DNA of 64,000 nucleotides from Paludibacteraceae bacterium (GTDB lineage Bacteria; Bacteroidota; Bacteroidia; Bacteroidales; Paludibacteraceae), in NCBI GenBank assembly GCA_017630395.1, contig JAGBVI010000001.1, positions 186,001 through 250,000 on the forward strand. Direction: 5' to 3'. The notes below the pieces were generated by a model, which saw only the letters and a program-made list of their open reading frames with translations, was not told where the DNA came from and did not search any database. Below, one piece after another: positions 26,060 through 34,735 of the stretch. The translations under genes and the position numbers were made by a program. Each line of letters begins with the position of its first letter. Position 1 is the first letter of the stretch.

Positions 26060-26435
26060 TTTTATAAACTGATTTAGCGTGTCGAACTATTGCCCAAGGA
26101 TGAATTGTATAATTCTCGTTTAGGGTAATCTTATAATCAAAACATTTATCGACTTCGTCCCACACTTTCATAAAACCATCCTTACCATAGTTTCCCAAGT
26201 AACTAAACAAAAGAGTGAAATACTTGAAAGCATCTTTCTTAGTTCTAATACGCGCACAGAAGGCTTCTATCTCCCAATCCTTAGCGGTGGTGTCTATACA
26301 AGAAACGATATAGGCAAACTTACGACCTCTCATGTCTTTCTTAGAAAGTCTGTATCGTTCAATCTTGGACATAACAACAAGGTAATCATTGAACCAATAC
26401 CAATCTTCTGAAATGATTTTATCCGTGTCTTTCAT
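26046..26435 (-). CDS. Hypothetical protein, paralogue of 26919-27341
   Basis: 129 aa. Shared pattern: D..I.S..., RYRL.KK..RG.K.AY.VSCID..AK, KKDA.KY..LL..Y..NYG..G.MKVW.EV.K.FDYKI. Unknown function. Confidence 0.75.
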   Translation of the reverse strand: MKDTDKIISEDWYWFNDYLVVMSKIERYRLSKKDMRGRKFAYIVSCIDTTAKDWEIEAFCARIRTKKDAFKYFTLLFSYLGNYGKDGFMKVWDEVDKCFDYKITLNENYTIHPWAIVRHAKSVYKNEQV

Positions 26436-26436
26436 C

Positions 26437-26573
26437 AGTATGATTTGATATATTTTACAAAATCCATAGGAATTCTAATAACTCATCCATCATTGAGTTT
26501 GACAGTTACCTTTTTCAGAAGACCATTGTCAACTATCTACAAGTTCCACATTCTTTGCAATGTCATCGGTCAT
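26437..26573 (-). pseudogene. Decayed gene remnant
   Basis: Conceptual reading with one frameshift gives IAKNVELVD then KKVTVKLNDG-[TGA]-VIRIPMDFVKY, matching the C-terminal module of 29895-30188 (VQLVDCERW...VTVKLNNG...VPINAV). The break and the TGA mark it as a relic. Confidence 0.45.
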
Positions 26574-26778
26574 TGTCGTTTTCCTTTCTATACGGATGAC
26601 ATACCAACCATCCATTGTCAAATGTTATGTGTGAAATTGCCTGTTCTTCTGAATTATATTTCAACCAATAATTATCCCAATATATTGACTCAAATTCAAA
26701 ACTCATATTTTCAAGTTCTTCCTCAGTCTTACTATTGAGAAAATTACGAAGTTCTATTAAATTTTCAATCATTTCCAT
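26563..26778 (-). CDS. Small acidic protein, 71 aa
   Basis: From MEMIENLIELRNFL with GGATAAG upstream; the longer in-frame start overlaps the chimeric ORF. Helical acidic N-terminus, then Trp/Tyr-rich beta part. Unrecognised. Confidence 0.6.
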   Translation of the reverse strand: MEMIENLIELRNFLNSKTEEELENMSFEFESIYWDNYWLKYNSEEQAISHITFDNGWLVCHPYRKENDNDR

Positions 26779-26782
26779 AATC

Positions 26783-26944
26783 TTATCCAATGTAATAGTT
26801 AGCCAACTCACGAAGTTTGGTAGGAAGACCATTCTCACCTATTACGAACTCAACACTAATGCAAGGTTGGGGTAGACAGTTTAGGTCTACCATTGAACCA
26901 AGATGTTGAAAATTCCGCTTATAACTGTTCCATTTGATTAGCAT
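26783..26944 (-). CDS. Chimeric ORF made of two gene fragments, 53 aa
   Basis: Residues 2-31 copy the phosphoesterase N-terminus (WNSYKR.FQHLGS...LPQPCISV) and residues 33-52 copy the end of 30799-31056 (FVIGENGLPTKLRELANYYI). Both fused in frame with an intact start. Most likely a recombination product; whether it is expressed is unknown. Confidence 0.6.
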   Translation of the reverse strand: MLIKWNSYKRNFQHLGSMVDLNCLPQPCISVEFVIGENGLPTKLRELANYYIG

Positions 26945-27341
26945 ACTTACCAAATTTCTTCTTGAAATCTTCCTTACAATACTCCATAACTACATAAGGA
27001 GTAATGGTGTAGTCCTTATTAATACAAATCTTGTAATCAAAATACTTTTCAACCTCAGACCACACCTTCATTAGTCCTCCTTCACCATAATTCTTACAAT
27101 AAATGGCAAGTAAAAAATGATACTTCATCGCATCTTTCTTTTTACCTACACGCTTACAGAAACCTTGCTGTTCACCTTCTTTTGCAGCCATGTCTATACA
27201 AGAAACCATGTAGGCTATCTTGTCACGTCCTCTCTTCCCTTTTTTACCAAGTCTGTATCTAATAGTTTCTGTGCAAGCAATTAGATACTTGCCCATAATA
27301 AAATAATCGCTATAAATGATTTTTTCTGCGTCCGTTTTCAT
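26919..27341 (-). CDS. Hypothetical protein, paralogue of 26046-26435
   Basis: 140 aa, same family as 26046-26435 with a longer C-terminus. No Shine-Dalgarno is visible before ATGAAAACG (AACAAACATG context). Confidence 0.75.
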   Translation of the reverse strand: MKTDAEKIIYSDYFIMGKYLIACTETIRYRLGKKGKRGRDKIAYMVSCIDMAAKEGEQQGFCKRVGKKKDAMKYHFLLAIYCKNYGEGGLMKVWSEVEKYFDYKICINKDYTITPYVVMEYCKEDFKKKFGKYANQMEQL

Positions 27342-27346
27342 GTTTG

Positions 27347-27721
27347 TTATGATTTATGTGCGAGGTTCAGTTCTTTAAGAATTGGAAGAATTTTATCTTC
27401 CATGTGAGGATAAAATTTATACAAAGTATCATAAGCATCAAGTGGCTTATCTGGTTTTGTGAATCTTGCACATTCCCAGTCAATAACCATCTGTACAAAA
27501 TCGTCATGTGTCTTTGCTCTGCGTTCATGATGTTTTGACCACCACTGATGACAAGTGTGTACAAATTCAGTCGGAAAGAAATGATAAAGAATAATCTTAT
27601 CTACATCATGGAGATAACCACGAATAGTATTCTTCCCCAAGAGTTTCTTTTCTAAAGTAAGAAACGCCTTACGGTGTTCTAACGAGTATCTGATTTTATG
27701 ACGTTGATTTTTTGTAAACAT
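27347..27721 (-). CDS. DUF5662-like phage protein
   Basis: 124 aa. Contains GYLHDVDKIILYHFFPTEF and HHERRAKTHDDFVQMVIDWECAR, resembling the His/Asp-containing DUF5662 family often found in phages. An HD-type metal site is conceivable from HDVDK; function unproven. Confidence 0.6.
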   Translation of the reverse strand: MFTKNQRHKIRYSLEHRKAFLTLEKKLLGKNTIRGYLHDVDKIILYHFFPTEFVHTCHQWWSKHHERRAKTHDDFVQMVIDWECARFTKPDKPLDAYDTLYKFYPHMEDKILPILKELNLAHKS

Positions 27722-27757
27722 TCCTATTATAAAGTTATTGCTTTACAAATTTTTGAA

Positions 27758-28321
27758 TCATTGGATAACTAAATCATGTCGTTCACAAGTCTCTTGCTCC
27801 CCAACTTCTAAAAAAGGTGTCGGCTTAATGTAACACATTCCTGTTGTATCCGATGTGCGATGGAAATGCGTACAAGTTGCACAAGTTCTACCCTCCGCTG
27901 GTACGAGAAGTTTTAGATATGCTGGGTCAATGTCGCATTCTATTCCATCCGACATAAAGATAGATACAAGATGATTTTCGTTCTCAGATTCGTTTTTGGA
28001 CACAATATATTGTCCTGAAGGTATCTTGACAGTTGTTTCTTTCAATCTACCAATCGCCTGTCTACCATTCACGACCTTTGGTTCTACTGTGTCACCCTTT
28101 TTGAACAAACGATTAGGATTGTACTTTGGATTAGAAGGGAGAGATATTTGAGACAGATGAATATTTTTGCAAACTTTAATCATTTGTCCACAATACTGCT
28201 CATAAAATGAAACAAGAATGTTTTCATTTTTAAGACCTATTTCATATCTGCCATGAATGATGAGAGAGTCTCCTGGCATGAGACTTTTAACATTTTCTTC
28301 TGTGAGTTCTATGAGTTCCAT
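27758..28321 (-). CDS. Hypothetical protein with Cys cluster
   Basis: 187 aa. Beta-rich body, then CATCTHFHRTSDTTGMCYI...CERH near the C-terminus: four Cys and three His that could bind zinc or an Fe-S cluster. Unrecognised family. Confidence 0.7.
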   Translation of the reverse strand: MELIELTEENVKSLMPGDSLIIHGRYEIGLKNENILVSFYEQYCGQMIKVCKNIHLSQISLPSNPKYNPNRLFKKGDTVEPKVVNGRQAIGRLKETTVKIPSGQYIVSKNESENENHLVSIFMSDGIECDIDPAYLKLLVPAEGRTCATCTHFHRTSDTTGMCYIKPTPFLEVGEQETCERHDLVIQ

Positions 28322-28435
28322 AATTTTACTTTTTATAACGCTGATTTTTTGTGGATATATGTTATGAAATTATTTCTTCTCGTGTCACGAAAATTATAAC
28401 ACAACAAGAAAAAAATGTCAAGAATTTTTATAAAA

Positions 28436-29479
28436 TTAGTTTTTAGAAATATTGTTGACAAATAGTCTTGTTAATTCTAATGCTCTGTCAACCAAGTAAT
28501 TTCTATTTGTGTTTCGTGAATGAATGTTACCGTCTTCCTCAATCTTATGAACCACAGTTCCCTTTTCATGAGAGATACCAATGTACGCCAGCAGCGGTTC
28601 AGCATAGCCAGTTATAGAAATTCCAATAGTTGTATTAGCTTTTGTTCTAGCCCCTTTTGCCATCTGTTCTGCAACTGGGGAACTGACAACCCCAAATGTA
28701 TCTATGATTTCTTGTCTAACTCCGAGAAGAGAAACCTTAGATTCATTTGAGTACGTAATGAATCCACATTTGAGAACATCTGATGCCCCTACACCATTTG
28801 CAATAGTTCCTGCGATGTTTCCTGCCGTACAACTCTCTGCCGTAGAAATAGTAATACCATCCTTAATCATTCTCTGTATAAAAGAATTCATTTCCAATCC
28901 TTTGATAAAGAAATCATAACAAGGTAAACGGAGATTATTATCAAGTTCTCCAATGATAATTTGTTCACGAATCATTGAAGAAGAAATACCATAGTCTTCA
29001 CCTTTTAACATAGTAGCAGATACGTTTTCAGGAACATTGATAGATTTTCCATCACGCCCATAAACACAGAAATGAAGATTGTCAATAAGATAAGGATAAT
29101 TGTTCCATGTTTCTAATTTAGAAAACTGGTCAGCCCCAACAATCCAATAAATTTTATCTGAAACATTGAACTTCTTACGAATAATGCCAATAAGGTCAGA
29201 AGTATAACCATCAGGGTTATTCAATTCAATGTCAGAAACCTCAGCCCAACTATTGAACCCAAAATCTTTGATAGCACTCGTAATAATGTCTAATCGTTCT
29301 CTAAAAGAAAACATAGTATTATCTTTATGTGGAGAACAAACAACAGGACAGAATACAACCTTATCAAATCCCATCTGCTTGTATGCTGCCTCTGCAATTT
29401 TGAGATGACCCTTATGAATAGGGTCAAAAGAACCTCCGAAAAAACAAATCTTATCACTCATCGTTCCTTTATTGTTCAT
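28436..29479 (-). CDS. NadD-PncC fusion: NaMN adenylyltransferase and NMN deamidase
   Basis: 347 aa, two domains. Residues 10-190: nucleotidyltransferase with GGSFDPIHKGHL (15-26) and ISSSMIRE (165-172), the NadD signature. Residues 195-345: CinA C-terminal/PncC domain with STAESCTAG (212-220) and GISITGYAEP (286-295). PncC turns NMN into NaMN and NadD turns NaMN into NaAD, so the fusion covers two consecutive steps toward NAD. A consensus promoter lies directly upstream. The family assignment is firm; substrate preference is inferred. Confidence 0.92.
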   Translation of the reverse strand: MNNKGTMSDKICFFGGSFDPIHKGHLKIAEAAYKQMGFDKVVFCPVVCSPHKDNTMFSFRERLDIITSAIKDFGFNSWAEVSDIELNNPDGYTSDLIGIIRKKFNVSDKIYWIVGADQFSKLETWNNYPYLIDNLHFCVYGRDGKSINVPENVSATMLKGEDYGISSSMIREQIIIGELDNNLRLPCYDFFIKGLEMNSFIQRMIKDGITISTAESCTAGNIAGTIANGVGASDVLKCGFITYSNESKVSLLGVRQEIIDTFGVVSSPVAEQMAKGARTKANTTIGISITGYAEPLLAYIGISHEKGTVVHKIEEDGNIHSRNTNRNYLVDRALELTRLFVNNISKN

Positions 29480-29532
29480 AACTTCTACAAGATGATTATA
29501 ATATATATTTGAATTTTTGTCAAGTGTAAACT

Positions 29533-29889
29533 TTATAAAAATATCAATTCTTCTGTTTTGTTGTGGAAATAAATGACATGAGAAATGGTATTGTTTCTCT
29601 TACGTGTATAGAAAATTTCAATCCCACCGTAATTTTCTCTTAATCTATAACCTGAAACTCCATTAGATAAAAACATGTTCAAAAAGTTTTCAGAGGTTAG
29701 TTCATCACCTTGACCTTTTGAAATAATTGTTGTATGTTCTTCTGGTTCAAGATGTAATACGCCATTGACATGTTTTCCGACAATTCGTCTAACTGTTGCA
29801 TAGAATTTTATACCATAAAGAGGTGATGTAAAAATTGACAACAACTTATTATAAACCATCAGGTAATTATTTCTTTTCCCAGCTTTCAT
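29533..29889 (-). CDS. Hypothetical protein, 118 aa
   Basis: From MKAGKRNN. Basic N-terminus, then VNGVLHLEPEEHTTIIS. Member of a run of small proteins (29533-30793) sharing a short beta module. Confidence 0.65.
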   Translation of the reverse strand: MKAGKRNNYLMVYNKLLSIFTSPLYGIKFYATVRRIVGKHVNGVLHLEPEEHTTIISKGQGDELTSENFLNMFLSNGVSGYRLRENYGGIEIFYTRKRNNTISHVIYFHNKTEELIFL

Positions 29890-29894
29890 GACGG

Positions 29895-30188
29895 TTAGCA
29901 CTTTACAATTTTTACAGCATTGATGGGAACTTGAAACTCAGTTCCATTATTGAGCTTTACCGTTACAGAATCTGCATCCCAACGCTCACAATCAACGAGT
30001 TGAACACTGTGACTGACACCATCTTGTTCAATGATAGCATAAACAGGATAACCTTTATATAAGGCGTTCTTTGCATTAGCATACATTTCTACCGCATCTT
30101 GATTGAGTGGATTGTTATATTTGATGCGTTGAAGTACATCTTTATTCTTACTGAGAATATCCTTATCAAAATTTTGCATGATGTCCAT
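29895..30188 (-). CDS. Hypothetical protein with VKLNNG beta module
   Basis: 97 aa. C-terminus VQLVDCERWDADSVTVKLNNG...VPINAVKIVKC is shared with 30563-30793 and the relic at 26437. Small barrel-like module is plausible; function unknown. Confidence 0.7.
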   Translation of the reverse strand: MDIMQNFDKDILSKNKDVLQRIKYNNPLNQDAVEMYANAKNALYKGYPVYAIIEQDGVSHSVQLVDCERWDADSVTVKLNNGTEFQVPINAVKIVKC

Positions 30189-30189
30189 G

Positions 30190-30561
30190 TTATTGTTCTA
30201 ATGTTAATATTGTATTATGGTGAAAAGATAAGATGTAATCGGAATAAGATTTCGTGTTGAGAATTCGGATAGAACCATTTCCAGAATTGACAATTTTGTA
30301 TGTTTCCTTTCTGTAATCTTTCTCAGCCTCGATGAAATTATTGATAAAACTGCTTGATGTCTTTCTTATGCCAATTCTTTTAACTGGACGAGGTTCAAGA
30401 ATCTTTGCAACCTTTCCACGTATGGGTCTACCATTCTCCCCCATTTCATAGATAACCTTATGTGCGTTACAGATGACATTAGTTCCATAGCCCGCCCCAA
30501 ATAGAATAGATGAGAGTTTCTTTGCAATGAAATCGTGTTTCAGTTTCTTAGAAGTATTCAT
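30190..30561 (-). CDS. Hypothetical basic protein, 123 aa
   Basis: From MNTSKKLK, placed just after the TGA of 30563-30793. Basic, with VAKILEPRPVKRIG similar in spirit to neighbours. Unrecognised. Confidence 0.65.
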   Translation of the reverse strand: MNTSKKLKHDFIAKKLSSILFGAGYGTNVICNAHKVIYEMGENGRPIRGKVAKILEPRPVKRIGIRKTSSSFINNFIEAEKDYRKETYKIVNSGNGSIRILNTKSYSDYILSFHHNTILTLEQ

Positions 30562-30562
30562 C

Positions 30563-30793
30563 TCAGCATTCAACATTGGTTACATTGTTCATGGGTACAC
30601 GGAGAATAGAACCATCATCAAACTTAATGACAACGTGAGAAGAACTCCAGTTGTGACTATTGATAATTTCTCCCGACTTAATTTTGTTGTCAATGTTCAC
30701 TTTAACGAAGAAACGATAACCCCTGCTCATTTCGTGCCTGACTCGTTCAAACAATTCCAGAGTCTCATAGTAAACATTATATATACTCGTCAT
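30563..30793 (-). CDS. Hypothetical protein with beta module
   Basis: 76 aa from MTSIYNVYY. Ends HVVIKFDDGSILRVPMNNVTNVEC, paralogous to the 29895-30188 C-terminus. Confidence 0.65.
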   Translation of the reverse strand: MTSIYNVYYETLELFERVRHEMSRGYRFFVKVNIDNKIKSGEIINSHNWSSSHVVIKFDDGSILRVPMNNVTNVEC

Positions 30794-30798
30794 TGCAA

Positions 30799-31056
30799 TC
30801 ACTTAATGTAATAGTTAGCCAACTCACGAAGTTTGGTAGCAAGTCCTTGCTCAGAACCAACTACGAACTCTACTCCAACAGCTACATCATACACCACATA
30901 ACCCTCATCCTCACGATAAGAAACCATTACCTCCCCCTTGTGGAAAGTGGAGGAAAGCATAGCTTCAAGGTCATCAGTCTGCTCATAGACATCAAAACCG
31001 TTACGATAAGCGTCTCTGCGAACGATACTGTCAAAGTTGATACGATTCATTTTCAT
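30799..31056 (-). CDS. Hypothetical protein, 85 aa
   Basis: Unrecognised. AAAGGAA Shine-Dalgarno upstream. Its last 20 residues (EFVVGSEQGLATKLRELANY) recur in the chimeric ORF 26783-26944. Confidence 0.7.
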   Translation of the reverse strand: MKMNRINFDSIVRRDAYRNGFDVYEQTDDLEAMLSSTFHKGEVMVSYREDEGYVVYDVAVGVEFVVGSEQGLATKLRELANYYIK

Positions 31057-31154
31057 GATGTTTGTGTTCCTTTCTTATGTCGCTGACGACATTGTATCAA
31101 AAATTTGAATTTTTGTCAAGTAAATTTTGAATTATTTTTCGTTTTTTTTTGCAA

Positions 31155-31184
31155 AAAAGAGTGACCTGTTAAAGTCACTCTTAA
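31155..31184 (-). terminator. Intrinsic terminator
   Basis: AAGAGTGAC/GTCACTCTT stem then TTTT on minus, downstream of 31216-31737. Confidence 0.8.
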
Positions 31185-31215
31185 TAAAATTCAAATTATT
31201 TTTTAATCAAATAAG

Positions 31216-31737
31216 TTAGGACAATGCGTAATAGATGTCTTGCCAATTAATTTCACCCTCGTTACCCTTGATGAGGAAAGCAAGAATAATTTTCTGACCA
31301 GGTGTACCATTTACACCAGCTATTGTCGATGTATGTTTTGTAAATGTTACTCGGATTGCTTCTGAAATAGGAAGCCACTCACAGTCATCCCAATGTTTGA
31401 AAGGATGTTTAATTCTTTCTGCAATTCTTTCTGCAACGATTTTTTTATGTTTTTCATTTGTAAGATTGCGACCAGCGGAATAAAAGTTCACCTCATCATC
31501 ATATCGTGAACAGATGGGCAGCTTTGATTCTGTTTTGCCAAAACACCATTTTACAATTCTGGTCAATCCATTAACATATTTGATAAGTTGTTCTCTGTCA
31601 CCTTCAGGTTCATTATTAGCATCACAATATTCATTAAACCATTCGTCAAGTTTATCTCCATTCAGTAAACATTCTTTCATCCAACCCAAAGCATTATCAA
31701 TAATTGTATTGATGTCAAAGTCCTTAACTTTTTCCAT
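31216..31737 (-). CDS. Hypothetical protein, 173 aa
   Basis: Unrecognised, acidic and soluble, helical N-terminus (INTIIDNALGWMKECLL). Ends at a terminator. Confidence 0.7.
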   Translation of the reverse strand: MEKVKDFDINTIIDNALGWMKECLLNGDKLDEWFNEYCDANNEPEGDREQLIKYVNGLTRIVKWCFGKTESKLPICSRYDDEVNFYSAGRNLTNEKHKKIVAERIAERIKHPFKHWDDCEWLPISEAIRVTFTKHTSTIAGVNGTPGQKIILAFLIKGNEGEINWQDIYYALS

Positions 31738-31752
31738 GATATTATTTATGAA

Positions 31753-32139
31753 TTAGATATTCTTGTTCATGAAAAAGTAAAGTCGTTCTGCGTTCTGATG
31801 AAGAGGGGTATTGTGTTCCAGATACTCAATTGCAAACTTCAAATAGTTCTTCACAGCAGGAGCAATGCGAGAAAGAACACGATGATTGCCGCATTCACGA
31901 ATCTCTGTATTTTTACGATAGTCAAAGTAGATTACAGAATAACCGAAGCTGGCAAGACGACCATCGTTCCCGAAGAACAATTCAAGAAACTCGTTTTCGT
32001 TATCGTCAATGTACAGACGGAAATAGTTTTCCTTATACTGGGGAAGCTTCTGCTCGTTCACGTCAAAGGAATCGCCAGTGAGGTTCTTAAAGATATTAAT
32101 GATTTGATTACGGTTAAGTTCTTTGGAAATGAAGCTCAT
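31753..32139 (-). CDS. Hypothetical protein, close paralogue of 40479-40865
   Basis: 128 aa; same length and roughly 55-60% identity by eye to 40479-40865 (LNRNQIINIFK..TGDSF.VNE, APAVKN..KFA.E.LEH). 8.7 kb apart, so a segmental or gene duplication. Function unknown. Confidence 0.75.
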   Translation of the reverse strand: MSFISKELNRNQIINIFKNLTGDSFDVNEQKLPQYKENYFRLYIDDNENEFLELFFGNDGRLASFGYSVIYFDYRKNTEIRECGNHRVLSRIAPAVKNYLKFAIEYLEHNTPLHQNAERLYFFMNKNI

Positions 32140-32269
32140 GATTTTATTATTTCTTTATGTTAGTATTTAATTGTTTCCGTCACATTTGGCGACACACATA
32201 TTATATATCTTTTTATGTTTTTGTCAAGCTTTTATAATAAGAAAGTTGGAACTTAGTTATAATGATTAT

Positions 32270-32368
32270 ATGGACAAAAATGTTTTAGAATTATTGCGAG
32301 GTATATTTTCTTATGTTGTTTTTGGAATTGTTCTACTAATTCCCCAAATGATGAGATTTTATGTTTGA
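32270..32368 (+). CDS. Leaderless mini membrane protein, 32 aa
   Basis: MDKNVLELLRGIFSYVVFGI then a hydrophobic end: one membrane segment. TATAAT ends 6 nt before the ATG and a terminator follows 12 nt after the stop, so it is a self-contained unit on the plus strand. An upstream in-frame start is rejected because it spans the promoter. Confidence 0.6.
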   Translation: MDKNVLELLRGIFSYVVFGIVLLIPQMMRFYV

Positions 32369-32379
32369 TAAAAAGTTCA

Positions 32380-32410
32380 GCCACTCCTTTTGAGTGGCTG
32401 TTTTATTATC
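32380..32410 (+). terminator. Intrinsic terminator
   Basis: AGCCACTC-CTTTT-GAGTGGCT followed by GTTTTATT on plus. Confidence 0.8.
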
Positions 32411-32744
32411 ACCAGAGACGAGTGGCAACGCCTGTTGCCTCACGGAAAATACGATATACATCCTCACCGTAAAGATTTTCCCATTCGTGTACAACCTTGG
32501 TGGTAGACTTGAAATTACGAGTAGTCACCTTGGAACACTTGACATCAACCAAATCCAGTCCGTTGATGCGAATTTCAAGAACGTTCCACTTACGACCAGT
32601 TACAGTCAGAGGAAGCATGCACTTCACGGAGAAGTTCTTCTCGTCTACAATAATTGACTTGCAACCAGTCATTGCACGGAAAGCGTTGATGGAGGGGGAA
32701 AGGAAACCGATGAGCGTCTGGGCGATGTACTGAGTGTTGTTCAT
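32409..32744 (-). CDS. Hypothetical protein, 111 aa
   Basis: From MNNTQYIAQ; the longer frame runs through the promoter at 32778-32805. Basic/beta-rich (VTGRKWNVLEIRINGLDLVDV). Unrecognised. Confidence 0.7.
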   Translation of the reverse strand: MNNTQYIAQTLIGFLSPSINAFRAMTGCKSIIVDEKNFSVKCMLPLTVTGRKWNVLEIRINGLDLVDVKCSKVTTRNFKSTTKVVHEWENLYGEDVYRIFREATGVATRLW

Positions 32745-32777
32745 GATTTTATGTTTGTCTTGTTCGTGTGACCACAT

Positions 32778-32805
32778 TATACCAGAGATTTGAATTTTAG
32801 TCAAG
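32778..32805 (-). promoter_or_regulatory. Family-A promoter repeat
   Basis: TTGACT, spacer AAAATTCAAATCTCTG, TATAAT-type -10. Near-identical copies at 34689, 36898, 39194, 40914, 42984, 44724 and 46407. Confidence 0.8.
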
Positions 32806-32894
32806 AACTTTTTTTGATTTTTTTGTAAAAAAATGTGAATTTCTGCAATGCTAAACCCTCACTATCTTTTTCCGTTGTTTCTTGCAAAAAATTT

Positions 32895-32955
32895 AAAAAA
32901 ATCGGGGGCACCGGCGACATTAGGCTTGACAATTGTAAATTCTATGTTATAATGG
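32895..32955 (+). promoter_or_regulatory. Duplicated plus-strand promoter cassette (copy 1)
   Basis: CACCGGCGACATTAGGC then TTGACA-16-TATAAT followed by GGTAGTAAGAATCATTT. The same cassette is at 47185-47245. It points into the 3' end of 33042-33335, so it would give antisense RNA. No plus-strand ORF follows. Confidence 0.65.
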
Positions 32956-32989
32956 TAGTAAGAATCATTTATTTTTATTTTGAAAACAA

Positions 32990-33014
32990 AAAGGAGGGGA
33001 TTTCTCCCCTCCTT
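32990..33014 (-). terminator. Intrinsic terminator
   Basis: GGAGGGGAGAAATCCCCTCC then TTTTTGTTTTC on minus, ending 33042-33335; the same hairpin without a T-tract on plus. Confidence 0.75.
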
Positions 33015-33041
33015 GACCCATTACTCACATTTCCTAAAAAA

Positions 33042-33335
33042 TTACATTTCAAGAACTCTTTTGACGAATGCCCAAGTCATCGGATGCAGACTACGAGAAC
33101 CATACCAGAAGCGAGCATCATCATCGTGGCTAGTTACCCAACCGAAAATAGAACCATTGTTCATGCACATGTCAACCATCACTCTGCTATGACGCACACC
33201 GTCTTCCGTAGTGTAATCGGAAGTGATGAGGATTCCGTCTTCCGTCTCTTTGATGTTGATTTCGCCACCACTAAGGAGGTCATAGAGTTCGCTGTTGGCT
33301 TCACCGAGGTATCCGAGCTGTTCTTTGCTAATCAT
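33042..33335 (-). CDS. Hypothetical protein, 97 aa
   Basis: Unrecognised, acidic. Preceded by a family-B promoter (33365-33393). Confidence 0.7.
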   Translation of the reverse strand: MISKEQLGYLGEANSELYDLLSGGEINIKETEDGILITSDYTTEDGVRHSRVMVDMCMNNGSIFGWVTSHDDDARFWYGSRSLHPMTWAFVKRVLEM

Positions 33336-33364
33336 GTTAGTGTTTAGTTTGTTGTTCCGAGGGA

Positions 33365-33393
33365 ATTATACACTAAAATTCTAATAATGTCAA
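33365..33393 (-). promoter_or_regulatory. Family-B promoter repeat
   Basis: TTGACA, spacer TTATTAGAATTTTAGTG, TATAAT. Identical copies at 35373-35401 and 38510-38538. Confidence 0.8.
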
Positions 33394-33490
33394 GAACTTT
33401 TTGAATTTTAATTCAATAATTCTACAACTTTTATGCGTTGATTTGCTTGAAACCAAATGGCTGACAATAAGAAAAATAATTTTTATCTGA

Positions 33491-33649
33491 TTAGACTGTG
33501 ATTTTTTGAAAATAAATTGAAGTCTGGATGATTTTATTTCTTCCTTTTATTTCTAAAATTGACATTGTTCCCAAAAAAGATTCTGGAAAATATCTGTCAA
33601 TGACACTTCTCAACCATTGCGAAGTAAGAATTATATATGCTGCTAACAT
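33491..33649 (-). CDS. Possible small protein, 52 aa
   Basis: Open from ATG 33649 to TAA 33491 in an otherwise empty 300-nt gap: MLAAYIILTSQWLRSVIDRY. Basic, no clear Shine-Dalgarno. Unrecognised; coding status uncertain. Confidence 0.35.
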   Translation of the reverse strand: MLAAYIILTSQWLRSVIDRYFPESFLGTMSILEIKGRNKIIQTSIYFQKITV

Positions 33650-33707
33650 TATTGATTGACGAGTTTGACATTCTGGAAGTATTATGATGTCAACGACTTT
33701 TTGAAAA

Positions 33708-34184
33708 TTATATGATTTCCATCATTTTCTTTTCGTTCTCCACACTGTCTTCAAAAATCATAAAGCGAATAATATCAGAATTATAGAAATAGTAGTCATC
33801 AGAGATACCTTTGAGTATTTTAGAACCATTCATTGACATACCAAGACAAAGACTGGGCTTTTTTCCATGAACAACCGCAAACTTCATAATTTTATCGGGT
33901 GTAGTGGTGGTAATAAAATCGTTTTTGTACTCTCTAATGAGCATTACAGGATTTTTTAATTTAGAAATATAACTCTTGATGAGTTTATCAAATCGCTTCC
34001 AATCACCGTTATCATCTTTAAGATAACTCACGGCAATCTCAACGATTTCATTCCCATTACAATCCTTGACAATTTTCTTTTTATTTTTCTCTTCCAACCA
34101 TGCAGTAGCAGTTGCTACACCTTCAAAACCCATTTCCACTTCGTTGTGATTGTCCTTCTTAATCGGTTTGAATATGTTTTCCAT
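33708..34184 (-). CDS. Hypothetical protein, 158 aa
   Basis: Unrecognised. Contains KNPVMLIREYKNDFITTTTP and GKKPSLCLGMSMNGSK. Soluble. Confidence 0.7.
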   Translation of the reverse strand: MENIFKPIKKDNHNEVEMGFEGVATATAWLEEKNKKKIVKDCNGNEIVEIAVSYLKDDNGDWKRFDKLIKSYISKLKNPVMLIREYKNDFITTTTPDKIMKFAVVHGKKPSLCLGMSMNGSKILKGISDDYYFYNSDIIRFMIFEDSVENEKKMMEII

Positions 34185-34211
34185 AATGTTTTTTGTTTAA
34201 GTAATTGATAA

Positions 34212-34658
34212 TTAACGAACTACAACCTCTTTTCCCCAACCCAGTTTCGGGTCAATTATGTAGAGTTTTTTGAAAGCCTTATTCCACTGCTTCTTTTCCT
34301 CTTCGGAATCATAAAGCCAACTTTCCATCTTTTCATGAAACTGATTCAGGAATCGTTTCGTGATTCGCTTCAATCCACGTTCATTCTTGGAAATCATCGG
34401 CAACATGAACATCATGATTCGTTCGGCTTCCACCTCTGCATCTCTGTCATTTCCATTATCTTCGTCAGTATATTCTTCAGGGAGTTCAATCCATCCCATG
34501 ACATTTTCCATGTACCATTCGTAAAGGAATTCAAATGCTTCTTCTTCATCCGTAATCTCTTCACCACCGTTGCAGAATACATCCATGAACGAGTGGATGG
34601 TTACGTAGAAATTACGAACCCAATTTTCTGTATAAAGCAGCGGATAATCGGTTTTCAT
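34212..34658 (-). CDS. Hypothetical acidic protein, 148 aa
   Basis: Unrecognised, strongly acidic middle (EEYTDEDNGNDRDAEVEAER). Preceded by a family-A promoter (34689-34717). Confidence 0.7.
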   Translation of the reverse strand: MKTDYPLLYTENWVRNFYVTIHSFMDVFCNGGEEITDEEEAFEFLYEWYMENVMGWIELPEEYTDEDNGNDRDAEVEAERIMMFMLPMISKNERGLKRITKRFLNQFHEKMESWLYDSEEEKKQWNKAFKKLYIIDPKLGWGKEVVVR

Positions 34659-34688
34659 ATCGTGTATTTCTTTCTTGTCTCCGAAGAG

Positions 34689-34717
34689 ATTATAACAAAG
34701 ATTTGAATTTTAGTCAA
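34689..34717 (-). promoter_or_regulatory. Family-A promoter repeat
   Basis: TTGACT-17-TATAAT, upstream of 34212-34658. Confidence 0.8.
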
Positions 34718-34735
34718 GCAATTTTTTAAGATTTT

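Noticed and set aside
26437-26573. TGA read-through in the VKLNDG-[TGA]-VIRIPM frame
   Set aside because: A frameshift is also needed, no UCA-anticodon tRNA is seen, and TGA ends many genes normally; treated as a relic.
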